Shown one piece after another: positions 25,457 through 32,822 of a DNA stretch of 45,448 nt. This DNA comes from Nitrospira sp. (GTDB lineage: Bacteria; Nitrospirota; Nitrospiria; Nitrospirales; Nitrospiraceae): positions 1-45,448 of the forward strand of contig JAOUHD010000010.1 of the NCBI GenBank assembly GCA_029865345.1. Direction: 5' to 3'. Both the position numbers and the translations under genes were made by a program. How positions within the stretch are numbered: the first letter of the stretch is position 1; every line of letters begins with the position of its first letter. The notes under the pieces were generated by a model. That model saw only the letters and a list, made by a program, of their open reading frames with translations, searched no databases and was not told the DNA's origin.

Positions 25457-27262
25457 ATGACGATAGACGTGCTCCAGTCCAAACTTGCCCATCTGCCTGG
25501 TAGCCCCGGCGTCTACCTGCTCAAGAACGAGCAAGGAGAAATCATATACATCGGAAAAGCCGCGGTGCTCGCCGATCGCGTCCGATCCTATTTCCAGAAA
25601 GGGACTGACCATAGCCTCAAGACCAGTCTTCTCGTCAGCCACATCACCGACCTAGAGACGATGGTGACCCGATCAGAGCTCGAAGCTCTGATTCTTGAGA
25701 GCAACCTAGTCAAACGCCACAAACCCCGCTTCAACATCGTGTTGCGGGACGACAAGCAATATCCCTATGTGCGGCTACCCATTAAAGAGGATTTCCCTCG
25801 ACTCTCGATCGTGCGCCGTGTGCAAAAAGATGGGGCCCTCTACTATGGCCCTTATACCCCAGCGAACGCGCTCAGGGAGACGTTGAAAGTCATCAAACAC
25901 GTCTTCCCTCTCGCTACGTGCACGATTGACATCGACGGGACCGCTGACCGTGCCTGCATCGAGTTTGAGATCAAGCGGTGCATGGCACCCTGTACTGGCA
26001 ATCAGTCGAAGGAGGAGTACCATCAGATCGTCAAACAGGTCCGCCAGTTTCTGGAGGGCCGGGATCATGAGTTACTGGACGATCTCCGTACCCGCATGGG
26101 AATAGCGGCCGCGCGCGAGGAATTCGAAGAAGCGGCCCGGCTGCGGGACCGCCTCTTCAAGATCCAACGCATGCTAGAAAAGCAGCGGATCACGCAGACC
26201 TCGGCAACTGATCAGGACGTAATCGGCTTGGCCAGACAGGGTTCGGCAGTAGACCTGCAAATTCTGTTTGTGCGCGGCGGCTTGCTGATCGGGCGGAAAG
26301 ATTTCTTCTGGCCTCAGTCGGCTGATGCCCCGGACGAGGAACTGGTCCGCTCCGCGATCGAGCAATTCTATAACAAGGATGGGCAGCCGCCCAGAGAAGT
26401 CCTCGTCCCGACCGATCTCGAAGACACCGCACTGATTCAACAATGGCTCTCCGACAAGCGAGGGGAATCCGTTCATGTGCGTTCGCCTGAGCGAGGCGCC
26501 AAGCATCAGTTGGTTCTTTTAGCCGAGGAGAATGCGGCTGCGGCTGTCGCCGATCATTTGCGCGATGAGGAACGTGACCGGCAAGCGGGCGAGGAACTGA
26601 AACGGCTGCTGAGACTGGAACAGGCTCCACGTCGGATCGAAGGATTCGACATCTCGAATACGATGGGCAACGACTCCGTCGCCTCAATGGTTGTGTGGGA
26701 AGACGGACAGATGAAGAAGACGGACTATCGACGGTTCAAGATCCAAACGGTCGAAGGGGCCAATGACTTCGCCAGCATGAAAGAGGTGGTTACGCGTCGC
26801 TATGGGCGAGAGGAGAGCCTGGCTCAGCCTGATCTGATTCTCATCGACGGCGGGTTAGGCCAACTGGCTGCCGCGCTGGAAGGCCTCAAGGAGGCTGGCC
26901 AACCAGGTCTGCCGATCCTTGGGCTTGCCAAGGCCCGCGGCGACAAGGAGGAGCGTGTCTTCCTAGCGGGGAGAAAAAACCCGATTGTCCTCAGAGCCAC
27001 CTCTCCGGCCACCCATCTGTTACAACATATTCGTGACGAAGCGCATCGCTTCGCGATTACCTTCCACAGGAAGCTGCGTGGCAAATCACTGGTCAGTTCA
27101 AGACTGGATCAGGTCATTGGGATCGGGGAGATTCGGCGCAATCAACTCCTAGAGAAATTTGGCAGCCTCGATAAAGTGGTTTCGGCTAGCGACGAAGCCC
27201 TACAGGAGGCCGGACTCAATGCGGAAACCGTTTTGAATCTCCGCCGGGCCCTTGAAGAGTAG
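25457..27262 (+). CDS. uvrC: UvrABC excinuclease subunit C
   Basis: 601 residues, normal for UvrC. It makes the 3' and 5' incisions in nucleotide excision repair with UvrB. Domains in order: GIY-YIG nuclease (SPGVYLLKNEQGEIIYIGKA, about 16-35), a Cys-rich segment (RACIEFEIKRCMAPC), a UVR/UvrB-binding motif (FEEAARLRDRLFKIQRMLE, about 217-235), the RNase H-like endonuclease domain (GFDISNTMGNDSVASMV and LILIDGGLGQLAAALE), and a C-terminal helix-hairpin-helix (IGEIRRNQLLEKFGSLDKV). The start ATG at 25457 fits family N-termini although no ribosome site stands out. It is convergent with the FadL-type gene, 24 bp away. Confidence 0.96.
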   Translation: MTIDVLQSKLAHLPGSPGVYLLKNEQGEIIYIGKAAVLADRVRSYFQKGTDHSLKTSLLVSHITDLETMVTRSELEALILESNLVKRHKPRFNIVLRDDKQYPYVRLPIKEDFPRLSIVRRVQKDGALYYGPYTPANALRETLKVIKHVFPLATCTIDIDGTADRACIEFEIKRCMAPCTGNQSKEEYHQIVKQVRQFLEGRDHELLDDLRTRMGIAAAREEFEEAARLRDRLFKIQRMLEKQRITQTSATDQDVIGLARQGSAVDLQILFVRGGLLIGRKDFFWPQSADAPDEELVRSAIEQFYNKDGQPPREVLVPTDLEDTALIQQWLSDKRGESVHVRSPERGAKHQLVLLAEENAAAAVADHLRDEERDRQAGEELKRLLRLEQAPRRIEGFDISNTMGNDSVASMVVWEDGQMKKTDYRRFKIQTVEGANDFASMKEVVTRRYGREESLAQPDLILIDGGLGQLAAALEGLKEAGQPGLPILGLAKARGDKEERVFLAGRKNPIVLRATSPATHLLQHIRDEAHRFAITFHRKLRGKSLVSSRLDQVIGIGEIRRNQLLEKFGSLDKVVSASDEALQEAGLNAETVLNLRRALEE

Positions 27263-27286
27263 TCGTCATCGGACTCCATTTGTCGC

Positions 27287-28648
27287 TTAAAATAGATACC
27301 GGAAACTGAACGTCCCCAGATGTACGAACGCGTGGTAGGTCCCGTCCACTGTCGGATTTTGGTTACCCGCCACCGTGCGTGATTCGTAAAACCACTCCTG
27401 ATAGGCAAGATCGAGCCCGATTCCTTTGGGCCACAGCGCTGACTCCCCACTGCACGGGATCAGACCCATAAATCGTCCAGCACCCTTACACAGAAATCCC
27501 ACGCCAAGGGATAAGGTATGAGCCGGCAATGAAATGATGCCAGGATTAAAGGTCCGATCAGGGACAGGATCTTCCGTATACGTATAACCGGAACGGGCGG
27601 CGACCTCCCAATGCGGTAGCCAGCCTGGACTCAGCCACTTATATTCGGTTCCGACTGCGATCACTGGCACATTCTTCCACTGTTGCGGTTGGGGGATTGT
27701 GGCTCCATTGGACAGTCGTACATCGAGATTCCTGTTTAAGCTCCACCCCACATACTCGACATCGATTTCGACTTTCCATTCTCGCTCTGGGGATCGAATC
27801 GGCCAGACGGCGAGAGCCCCCATCACCATTTGTGGCAACACCAAGTCCGTGGAAGCGTCGGCCACCTTCGCTCCGTTGACTAACAACGACCCATTTAACG
27901 GCAACACCGCTTGACTGCGATAGACCACCCCGATCGAGACGACCGGTTTACCAACTTTGTTCCTGAATGGAGTATAGAGTAGACTGGCAGTCACTCCCGC
28001 TCCAGTCCCTGTCCCGTTCAGTTCGATGGACGCCCCCGCCGGAATTCCTAGAGCGCCTGCACTGATCTGTTTCTGCTCGACATGCCCCTCGCCCAGAAAG
28101 CTGGCGAAGGTATAAATATCGGCGCTCACACCGACGGAGAGCGCATCGCTTATCTTATAGGCAATCGTGGGTTTGATAGCGATTAACGGGAGTGCCGCCG
28201 ACGTAATAGCTGTATTGGATGGACCATCGACCGGATAGCGAGTGTTGGAACCAAAGGGAGAGGTTATTCCTAGGCCGACGGTCAATGACGAGAGACTGAT
28301 CGCACGAAAGGCCCCAAGATTGGCGCTCAAATAAAAGTGACTGGGGAGGGGGGTGGATACACTGCCCCCAAGGTCACCACGGCTATCGATCCCCGTCAGC
28401 CCTTTGTATTTAATGGAGCCGCCCATGATGGTGGTCCCGAAGTAGCCTTGAATGCCTTGGACCTGGGTCAATCCTGCGGGGTTGAAATGGATTGCTGAGG
28501 GATTGTCGGCCTGGGCCGCAAATGCATTCCCCTGGCCAGCCGCCGCCGCCCCCTGAGGCTGAAATCTTATCGCCTGTGCAAAGGCATTTGCTGAGTCCAG
28601 CAAAGCCCATAAGCAGAGCCACGTGAATAAGAGCCTGAATTTGATCAT
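27287..28648 (-). CDS. FadL/OmpP1/TodX-family outer-membrane transport protein
   Basis: 453 residues. Residues 1-25 are a signal peptide (LLFTWLCLWALLDSANAFAQA). The mature N-terminus has the FadL plug motif with an NPA sequence (GQGNAFAAQADNPSAIHFNPAG), followed by alternating beta strands and a C-terminal strand ending in aromatic Phe (TFSFRYLF), the signal for outer-membrane insertion. The family moves long-chain fatty acids or other hydrophobic compounds across the outer membrane. It is convergent with uvrC and divergent from luxR; the 217-bp divergent gap could hold shared control. Confidence 0.92.
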   Translation of the reverse strand: MIKFRLLFTWLCLWALLDSANAFAQAIRFQPQGAAAAGQGNAFAAQADNPSAIHFNPAGLTQVQGIQGYFGTTIMGGSIKYKGLTGIDSRGDLGGSVSTPLPSHFYLSANLGAFRAISLSSLTVGLGITSPFGSNTRYPVDGPSNTAITSAALPLIAIKPTIAYKISDALSVGVSADIYTFASFLGEGHVEQKQISAGALGIPAGASIELNGTGTGAGVTASLLYTPFRNKVGKPVVSIGVVYRSQAVLPLNGSLLVNGAKVADASTDLVLPQMVMGALAVWPIRSPEREWKVEIDVEYVGWSLNRNLDVRLSNGATIPQPQQWKNVPVIAVGTEYKWLSPGWLPHWEVAARSGYTYTEDPVPDRTFNPGIISLPAHTLSLGVGFLCKGAGRFMGLIPCSGESALWPKGIGLDLAYQEWFYESRTVAGNQNPTVDGTYHAFVHLGTFSFRYLF

Positions 28649-28815
28649 GTATGGTTCTTACATAGCGGAAAAGAAGAGTCAGGATACTGATCACCTCTTG
28701 ATCCTGTCCAGAACCCTTCCATACCTCACAATGGGGACATTTGCATAGAGCCATTTTCCCCTGAATGAACTGGGATGTGTCCATGCAATAACTCTGTATT
28801 TTCCCTCTCGAATCC

Positions 28816-28824
28816 TGCTATATT
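28816..28824 (+). promoter_or_regulatory. Extended -10 element upstream of luxR
   Basis: TGC-TATATT (28816-28824) is an extended -10 sequence 42 bp before the luxR ATG; the -35 side (TGTATT at 28795) is weak. A strong ribosome site (GGGAGG, about 28850-28855) then leads to the ATG at 28866. The 217-bp gap with the fadL-type gene (28649-28865) also has a CAGGAT/ATCCTG pair (28680-28706). No lux-box-like palindrome was found here. Confidence 0.5.
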
Positions 28825-28865
28825 TTTACACTTGCGTTACCTATTCGTTAGGGAGGAAACACCCA

Positions 28866-29660
28866 ATGGATACCGCAGTCCTTCCTTTTCCTGCTCACAT
28901 TTTTGAAGAGGCCTCAAAGACCGACCTTCAAAATCTGCTCGAGGTCATGCACTATGCGATGCTGGCCGAGACTCCTAAGGATGTAAAAGACGTGTTAGTT
29001 CGCACTAAGAAATTTCTTCCATTCGAACATCTGATTGGCGGACTCGTTCGATTGAGCACAAAAGGCGGGTTCGAGGGGTTCTCCGATGTCTTGAACGTGA
29101 ATTTCCCACAAATATGGTTGTTTCAGTATTGGAAGAACAGATATGGAGACGTAGATCCGGTCCTCCATGCCTTGGTGCGATCCCAAAAAGCGCAGGTGTG
29201 GAACCAGGTCTATGCCGATGTGAAATCAGAGAGAGAAAAGGAATTTATTGAAACCGCGGCGTCATTCGGACTTAGTGATGGAGTGACTGTTGGCTCACTG
29301 GATCCATCCTGCGGAGTCACGTCGTTCTTTGCGTTTGCCGGAGGCGAGCCGGCTCTACACGCACGGCATGTGAAGTTCTTGGACTATCTTGGGCAGCACC
29401 TGCATTTAGCTCTGCTACGCTCTTCTCCGAAGCTCTCCTGCTCAAACAACAACTGCGTAACCACGCTGTCCCCGCGAGAAGTTACGATCCTGAATTGGAT
29501 TAAGAACGGAAAAACCAATTGGGAAATCGCACAAATCACGGGCGTCACCGAACGCACCATACGATTCCATGTGGAGAGCATATTCTCCAAGCTGGATGTG
29601 ACGTCGCGAACCCAGGCGGTTGCCGTGGCAGTTCAGCACGGGTTACCCAACTTGGCATAG
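28866..29660 (+). CDS. LuxR-type AHL-responsive transcription factor
   Basis: 264 residues. Residues about 20-185 form an autoinducer-binding domain with the expected invariant residues: Tyr88/Trp89 and Tyr93 (FQYWKNRYGD), Asp97-Pro98 (VDPVL), Trp112 (QVWNQVY), and the FGLSDGVTVG segment. Residues about 196-258 are a GerE/LuxR helix-turn-helix (TLSPREVTILNWIKNGKTN, EIAQITGVTERTIRFHVESI, FSKLDVTSRTQAVAVA). It should dimerise and bind lux boxes when occupied by an acyl-homoserine lactone. It faces the AHL synthase gene tail to tail, 71 bp apart, so the pair is a complete quorum-sensing circuit. Confidence 0.92.
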   Translation: MDTAVLPFPAHIFEEASKTDLQNLLEVMHYAMLAETPKDVKDVLVRTKKFLPFEHLIGGLVRLSTKGGFEGFSDVLNVNFPQIWLFQYWKNRYGDVDPVLHALVRSQKAQVWNQVYADVKSEREKEFIETAASFGLSDGVTVGSLDPSCGVTSFFAFAGGEPALHARHVKFLDYLGQHLHLALLRSSPKLSCSNNNCVTTLSPREVTILNWIKNGKTNWEIAQITGVTERTIRFHVESIFSKLDVTSRTQAVAVAVQHGLPNLA

Positions 29661-29731
29661 CAGTCCTTTTCAGTTCACTCGCAGCCTCTCCAGTCCTTTC
29701 AACATCGCTTCACCGGCCGCTCGACAACCGA

Positions 29732-30499
29732 TCAAACCGTCGCATACTTGTCCTCTTCTTCCGCTGCCCGCTCGGCTGCAACTACCGACAGCCCCTGTCC
29801 TGCTTCCATACATTGAGCTGTTGTCCGCTTCACGATGTCTCCTTGCCTCGTCGTAATAGCTGACATCCATTCCATGACCATCGGCCGTTTCCTACCAAGA
29901 ATCTCTTCGCATCGCACGATGTCCATCATAGCTGCGATCGAGAGAGTCCCAGCCGGAGGAAGGGCGACGGGAGGGCCTAATGGATCAGACGGAATGCCCA
30001 TCGCATCGAGCACGCGAAAGAATCGATGGTCGACTTCTAAGTACAAATACCTGACACCATGTTCCATCGCCCAATGGTAAATGCCCTTGATAAGGGTGAG
30101 CATGAGCCGAGCAGATAACCCCTTATCCTTGATATCCGGATCAATAGCCAGCCTGGTAATCTCCGCCGTATCCGGCTCCTTCCTGATCACGTGATCCTGT
30201 GGCAACAGCAGACGTAGTTCCTTCTCAAGCATAAATGGTCCGGAGGCAGGCAAGAGCCTCGCCAGACCATGAAGCTTGCCTCCGCGATCTACGAGTCCAA
30301 TTGATGAACCCCATAGGTCATACATATCCATTTCCTCACCATCCTCAGTCGGCGGCACCCATCGAAGCGTTTCCGCAAATACCCTGTGCCGCAGGCGATG
30401 GGCTTGGGTTAACTCAGCCTTTCCTTCGAGCGTCTTGACGAGAAACTCTCCTTCGTAGAACGCGACTTCTCTTTTCTCTCCGATTGTTGTGACTTGCAT
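29732..30499 (-). CDS. LuxI-type acyl-homoserine-lactone synthase
   Basis: 255 residues from the ATG at 30499-30497, behind AAGGAGG. It makes AHL signals from S-adenosylmethionine and an acyl carrier. LuxI core residues are visible: LRHRVFAETLRW (R-x-x-V-F-x5-W), EEMDMYD (the Glu/Asp cluster), GLARLLPASGPFMLEKE, and AEITRLAID. About 50 residues beyond a typical 200-residue LuxI make a C-terminal tail (QCMEAGQGLSVVAAERAAEEE). The related exosortase-associated acyltransferase family was considered, but the LuxR partner and the RLLP...GPFML motif favour AHL synthesis. AHL production has been reported in Nitrospira. Confidence 0.85.
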   Translation of the reverse strand: MQVTTIGEKREVAFYEGEFLVKTLEGKAELTQAHRLRHRVFAETLRWVPPTEDGEEMDMYDLWGSSIGLVDRGGKLHGLARLLPASGPFMLEKELRLLLPQDHVIRKEPDTAEITRLAIDPDIKDKGLSARLMLTLIKGIYHWAMEHGVRYLYLEVDHRFFRVLDAMGIPSDPLGPPVALPPAGTLSIAAMMDIVRCEEILGRKRPMVMEWMSAITTRQGDIVKRTTAQCMEAGQGLSVVAAERAAEEEDKYATV

Positions 30500-30620
30500 G
30501 TGCAGCCTCCTTGTCAGGTTAGGGTTCGATATAAACCCAATTCATTGGTGGACGTAGGGTCATTAGGACCGGTTGGCTCATCAAAGTGGCCGCATGGTTC
30601 CATCTCATCAGCAATACAGC

Positions 30621-30640
30621 ACCTGGCGGACTCGCCAGGT
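30621..30640. promoter_or_regulatory. lux-box-like 20-bp palindrome 1
   Basis: ACCTGGCGGACTCGCCAGGT is a 20-bp dyad with the ACCTG-N10-CAGGT form of the Vibrio fischeri lux box. Its arms extend to 11 bp (AGCACCTGGCG/CGCCAGGTGCT, 30618-30643) around GACT. It lies 121 bp upstream of the luxI start. It could instead act as an RNA hairpin, but no U-tract follows in either direction, so a terminator is unlikely. Confidence 0.6.
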
Positions 30641-30774
30641 GCTTTCCTGATCTCGATCACGTAAGTAGTGGTACTGTATGGTTTGGTTCCGGCGAAACTC
30701 CTTAGGAAACTGAAGGGAGGACGGTGGTGTGACGGCAGGGGGTCGAGGGTTCACATCGTAGGGGCTTAGACATC

Positions 30775-30794
30775 ACCTGGCGTATCCGCCAGGT
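30775..30794. promoter_or_regulatory. lux-box-like 20-bp palindrome 2
   Basis: ACCTGGCGTATCCGCCAGGT is a 20-bp dyad that differs from box 1 only in the centre (arms CACCTGGCG/CGCCAGGTG, 30774-30795). Its centre (30784.5) is about 43 bp upstream of a possible start point near 30828, given TACAAA at 30816-30821. This is the usual class II LuxR spacing, directed at the kinase gene starting at 30884. Confidence 0.6.
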
Positions 30795-30883
30795 GTATTA
30801 CTTGTCCCTTTAGCTTACAAACACCGATTATGTGGTTTTGAGCAGGTCCGTTGTTGATGAGAGATAGGAAAGGAGGATATGGC

Positions 30884-31684
30884 GTGGCACAAGACAAGAC
30901 CAGTTTTCAATTATTGGACGGTGGGCTTCCATCAACATCCACATTGTCAACGGCTCGGTTGGTACGACCATCACCGGAATCGCTCGATCTCTACCAGTTG
31001 AAGCCTTGTGTCGGCGAGTTAACGACCGCGTTCAAAGCGACTGAAAGCCGGTTGAGTAAACTCCTGGAAGATCGGAGCCGTATCGGTCGAGATCTGCATG
31101 ACTCGGTGCTGCAATCGCTGTATGCCATCGGATTGAACATAGAAGCGGCTCGGCGGGGCCGGAACGACCAGACGGTGGAACGAAAAGAAACTGACGACCG
31201 GATGATCCTCCAGATCAATCAACTGATTCATGAGGTCCGTGGGATGATCCGAGAGTTAGAGTCGGGGAGCGTTCAAGAGTTTGACTTGTCATCGGAGCTC
31301 TCCACCTTATGCACAACCTACGAGCAAACAGGGCGGTTATCCGTCAAGCTGGATATCCAGCGCAGCGCCATCGAGGTGCTGACGCACGAGGAAGAGCGCG
31401 AAATCCTGAATATCGTGCGTGAGGCACTCAGCAACTGCGCGCGCCACGCCGATGCAACCCGGGCGGTCATCTCGATCCGCCTGCGAGACGCGAAAATTCG
31501 GGTGAGCATTCATGACAATGGCATCGGATTTTCAGCGGCCGGGCAGCCGCGAGGATATGGGCTTGCCAATATGGAGGCTCGAGCGAAGCGACTCGGTGGG
31601 GCCTTGCGGGTTCAGTCTAAGACTGGAGCAGGGACGCAAGTTGTCGCAGAATTTCCCCTGGAACCCCAATTGAGTTCTATATGA
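30884..31684 (+). CDS. Cytosolic NarL-type sensor histidine kinase
   Basis: 266 residues from the GTG at 30884, chosen because AAAGGAGG ends 7 bases upstream; TTG 30851 and ATG 30857 are in frame but lie before that site. No membrane helix or known sensor domain is present. Residues 1-60 are of unknown type, residues about 50-68 look coiled (TTAFKATESRLSKLLEDRS), and the HisKA_3 box is GRDLHDSVLQSLY with His72. The HATPase_c domain follows (N box REALSNCARHA, G1 DNGIGF, G2 RGYGLANMEARAK). Its stop overlaps the next regulator (ATGA). The position after lux-box 2 suggests quorum control. Confidence 0.9.
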   Translation: MAQDKTSFQLLDGGLPSTSTLSTARLVRPSPESLDLYQLKPCVGELTTAFKATESRLSKLLEDRSRIGRDLHDSVLQSLYAIGLNIEAARRGRNDQTVERKETDDRMILQINQLIHEVRGMIRELESGSVQEFDLSSELSTLCTTYEQTGRLSVKLDIQRSAIEVLTHEEEREILNIVREALSNCARHADATRAVISIRLRDAKIRVSIHDNGIGFSAAGQPRGYGLANMEARAKRLGGALRVQSKTGAGTQVVAEFPLEPQLSSI

Positions 31685-32361
31685 AACAATCATCAACCAG
31701 CATCGTGCTTATTGACGACCATGAGATGGTCCGTCGAGGCTTACGTGCGCTGCTTCACCTCGAACCGGATATGACAATCGTCGCAGAGGCCGGGACTGTG
31801 GAGGACGGCGTAGCTGCCGTGGAGCGTCTCGCCCCAGAGATGGTGTTACTCGACGTGAAACTTCCGGACGCCTCGCTGACCGAAGCCTGTCGTCGACTGC
31901 TGGCCGTTGCACCGAAGCTTCGGATCCTCGTTCTGACCAGTTATGCCGAAGATTCCTCGGTGATGGCTGCCGTCCAAAACGGAGCCCACGGCTACGTGCT
32001 CAAGGATATCCGAATGGACGAGCTGATTCGCGCCATTCGCACCGTCGCCGGCGGCCAAGGGTATCTCGATCCACGAGTGACCCAACAAGCCCTGCGTTGG
32101 ATTCGGACCAGTTCACACCTGGGAACGACGTCCCATGGAAGCTCTCGACTCTCTCCGCAAGAACGCTTGATCCTGCCGCTTCTGGCTGAAGGAAAAACGA
32201 ACAAGGAGATCGCTGTCCATCTCCGTTTGAGCGACAAAACGGTGAAAAACTACCTGGCAAATATCTTTGACAAGCTTCAAGTCAAGCGTCGGACAGAAGC
32301 CGTTGCCTGGTTCATGAAGGAAACCCAGGCACCCAGTGGTGCGAGAAGTCAAGGTTTCTAG
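31681..32361 (+). CDS. NarL/FixJ-type response regulator
   Basis: 226 residues, starting inside the kinase stop (ATGA), so translation is coupled and the two form a cognate pair. The receiver domain has Asp12-Asp13 (LIDDHE), phosphoacceptor Asp58 (VLLDVKLPD), and Lys in YVLKDIRMDE. A LuxR-type helix-turn-helix lies at about 155-210 (LSPQERLILPLLAEGKTN, EIAVHLRLSDKTVKNYLANI). The stop TAG (32359-32361) coincides with the end of a repeat element, so the last residues (GARSQGF) could have been set by that insertion. It is a paralogue of the regulator at 35230. Confidence 0.93.
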   Translation: MKQSSTSIVLIDDHEMVRRGLRALLHLEPDMTIVAEAGTVEDGVAAVERLAPEMVLLDVKLPDASLTEACRRLLAVAPKLRILVLTSYAEDSSVMAAVQNGAHGYVLKDIRMDELIRAIRTVAGGQGYLDPRVTQQALRWIRTSSHLGTTSHGSSRLSPQERLILPLLAEGKTNKEIAVHLRLSDKTVKNYLANIFDKLQVKRRTEAVAWFMKETQAPSGARSQGF

Positions 32362-32652
32362 CAGGCTGCGAACAAAATTGGTCGATGCCATCATACGGCC
32401 AGCAATTTCCGTTTGGCGCTGAGACCAGAATTCCTTCAGAATACTCAAGAAGGCTGTCGTTCTCACCCGCCCAACCCCGGCGCGCCAAGACGCGCCACTC
32501 CGCAGGCAAGGCCGCGGCGAGCGAAGAAGCAAGGCGTAGACCCGTTACACCCGACTACCCATCGCCTGCGTGAACAGGCGTTTGCCTAGGTGGTGCGCTG
32601 AGTCTCTGAGCGATGCGCGAACGCCGCTGGTGGACTTTTTCAGCAACCTGCT
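32360..32652. repeat. MITE-like intergenic repeat with inverted ends
   Basis: The left end AGCAGGCTGCGAACAAA (32360-32376) resembles the complement of the right end, AGCAGGTTGCTGAAAAA (complement of 32636-32652), with a few differences, so the 293-bp segment has imperfect terminal inverted repeats. Inside are GC-rich stems: GGCGCG-N6-CGCGCC (32479-32496) and CGCCTG-N6-CAGGCG (32563-32580). No transposase or plausible coding frame is present. From memory, very similar segments (GCGATGCG..AACGCCGCTGG, GGACTTTTTCAGCA) recur between genes in Nitrospira genomes; this needs a search. Confidence 0.6.
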
Positions 32653-32738
32653 GCCCACAGATATTCGCCATTCATCTCTCCTGCCTCCGGCACCCCTCTG
32701 GCATTGGAAACCTCATAGGCTCTATACTGTGCTTTAAG

Positions 32739-32768
32739 TTGACATTTTTCGATTGACCTACCTGCAAT
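32739..32768 (+). promoter_or_regulatory. Sigma70-type promoter candidate upstream of the PAS kinase
   Basis: TTGACA (32739-32744) matches the -35 consensus exactly, and TGCAAT (32763-32768) lies 18 bp downstream. The start point would be about 32775, just before the hairpin at 32782-32806 and 48 bp before the ATG at 32823. Confidence 0.55.
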
Positions 32769-32781
32769 GCGTCAAAGGCTA

Positions 32782-32806
32782 GCCCTGTCGTGTTATCTGA
32801 CAGGGC
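32782..32806 (+). promoter_or_regulatory. Leader hairpin or operator before the PAS kinase gene
   Basis: GCCCTGTC (32782-32789) and GACAGGGC (32799-32806) are perfect 8-bp complements around a 9-base loop. The dyad sits just after the predicted start point, so it may be an operator or a 5' leader hairpin. It spans the alternative GTG start at 32790, which makes ATG 32823 the better start. Confidence 0.5.
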
Positions 32807-32822
32807 ACCAGAGCCCTTCCCT

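Larger units (their letters stand above)
30500..30883. other. Regulatory gap between luxI and the first kinase gene
   Basis: This is a 384-bp divergent region with no supported gene. It contains two lux-box-like palindromes (30621-30640 and 30775-30794). It also has a short imperfect hairpin around CTCCTTAGGAAACTGAAGGGAG-like sequence near 30700, and the ribosome sites of both flanking genes. Downstream of the second box, TACAAA (30816-30821) is positioned like a -10 for a promoter reading toward the kinase. Confidence 0.5.

Noticed and set aside
29732..30499. PEP-CTERM/exosortase-associated acyltransferase instead of LuxI
   Set aside because: Length is compatible, but the LuxI core residues, the RLLP...GPFML motif and the adjacent LuxR receptor favour AHL synthase; not fully excluded.
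30618..30643. Intrinsic terminator
   Set aside because: The stem is strong but no T-run follows on either strand and no gene ends nearby; a lux-box operator explains the 20-bp spacing better.
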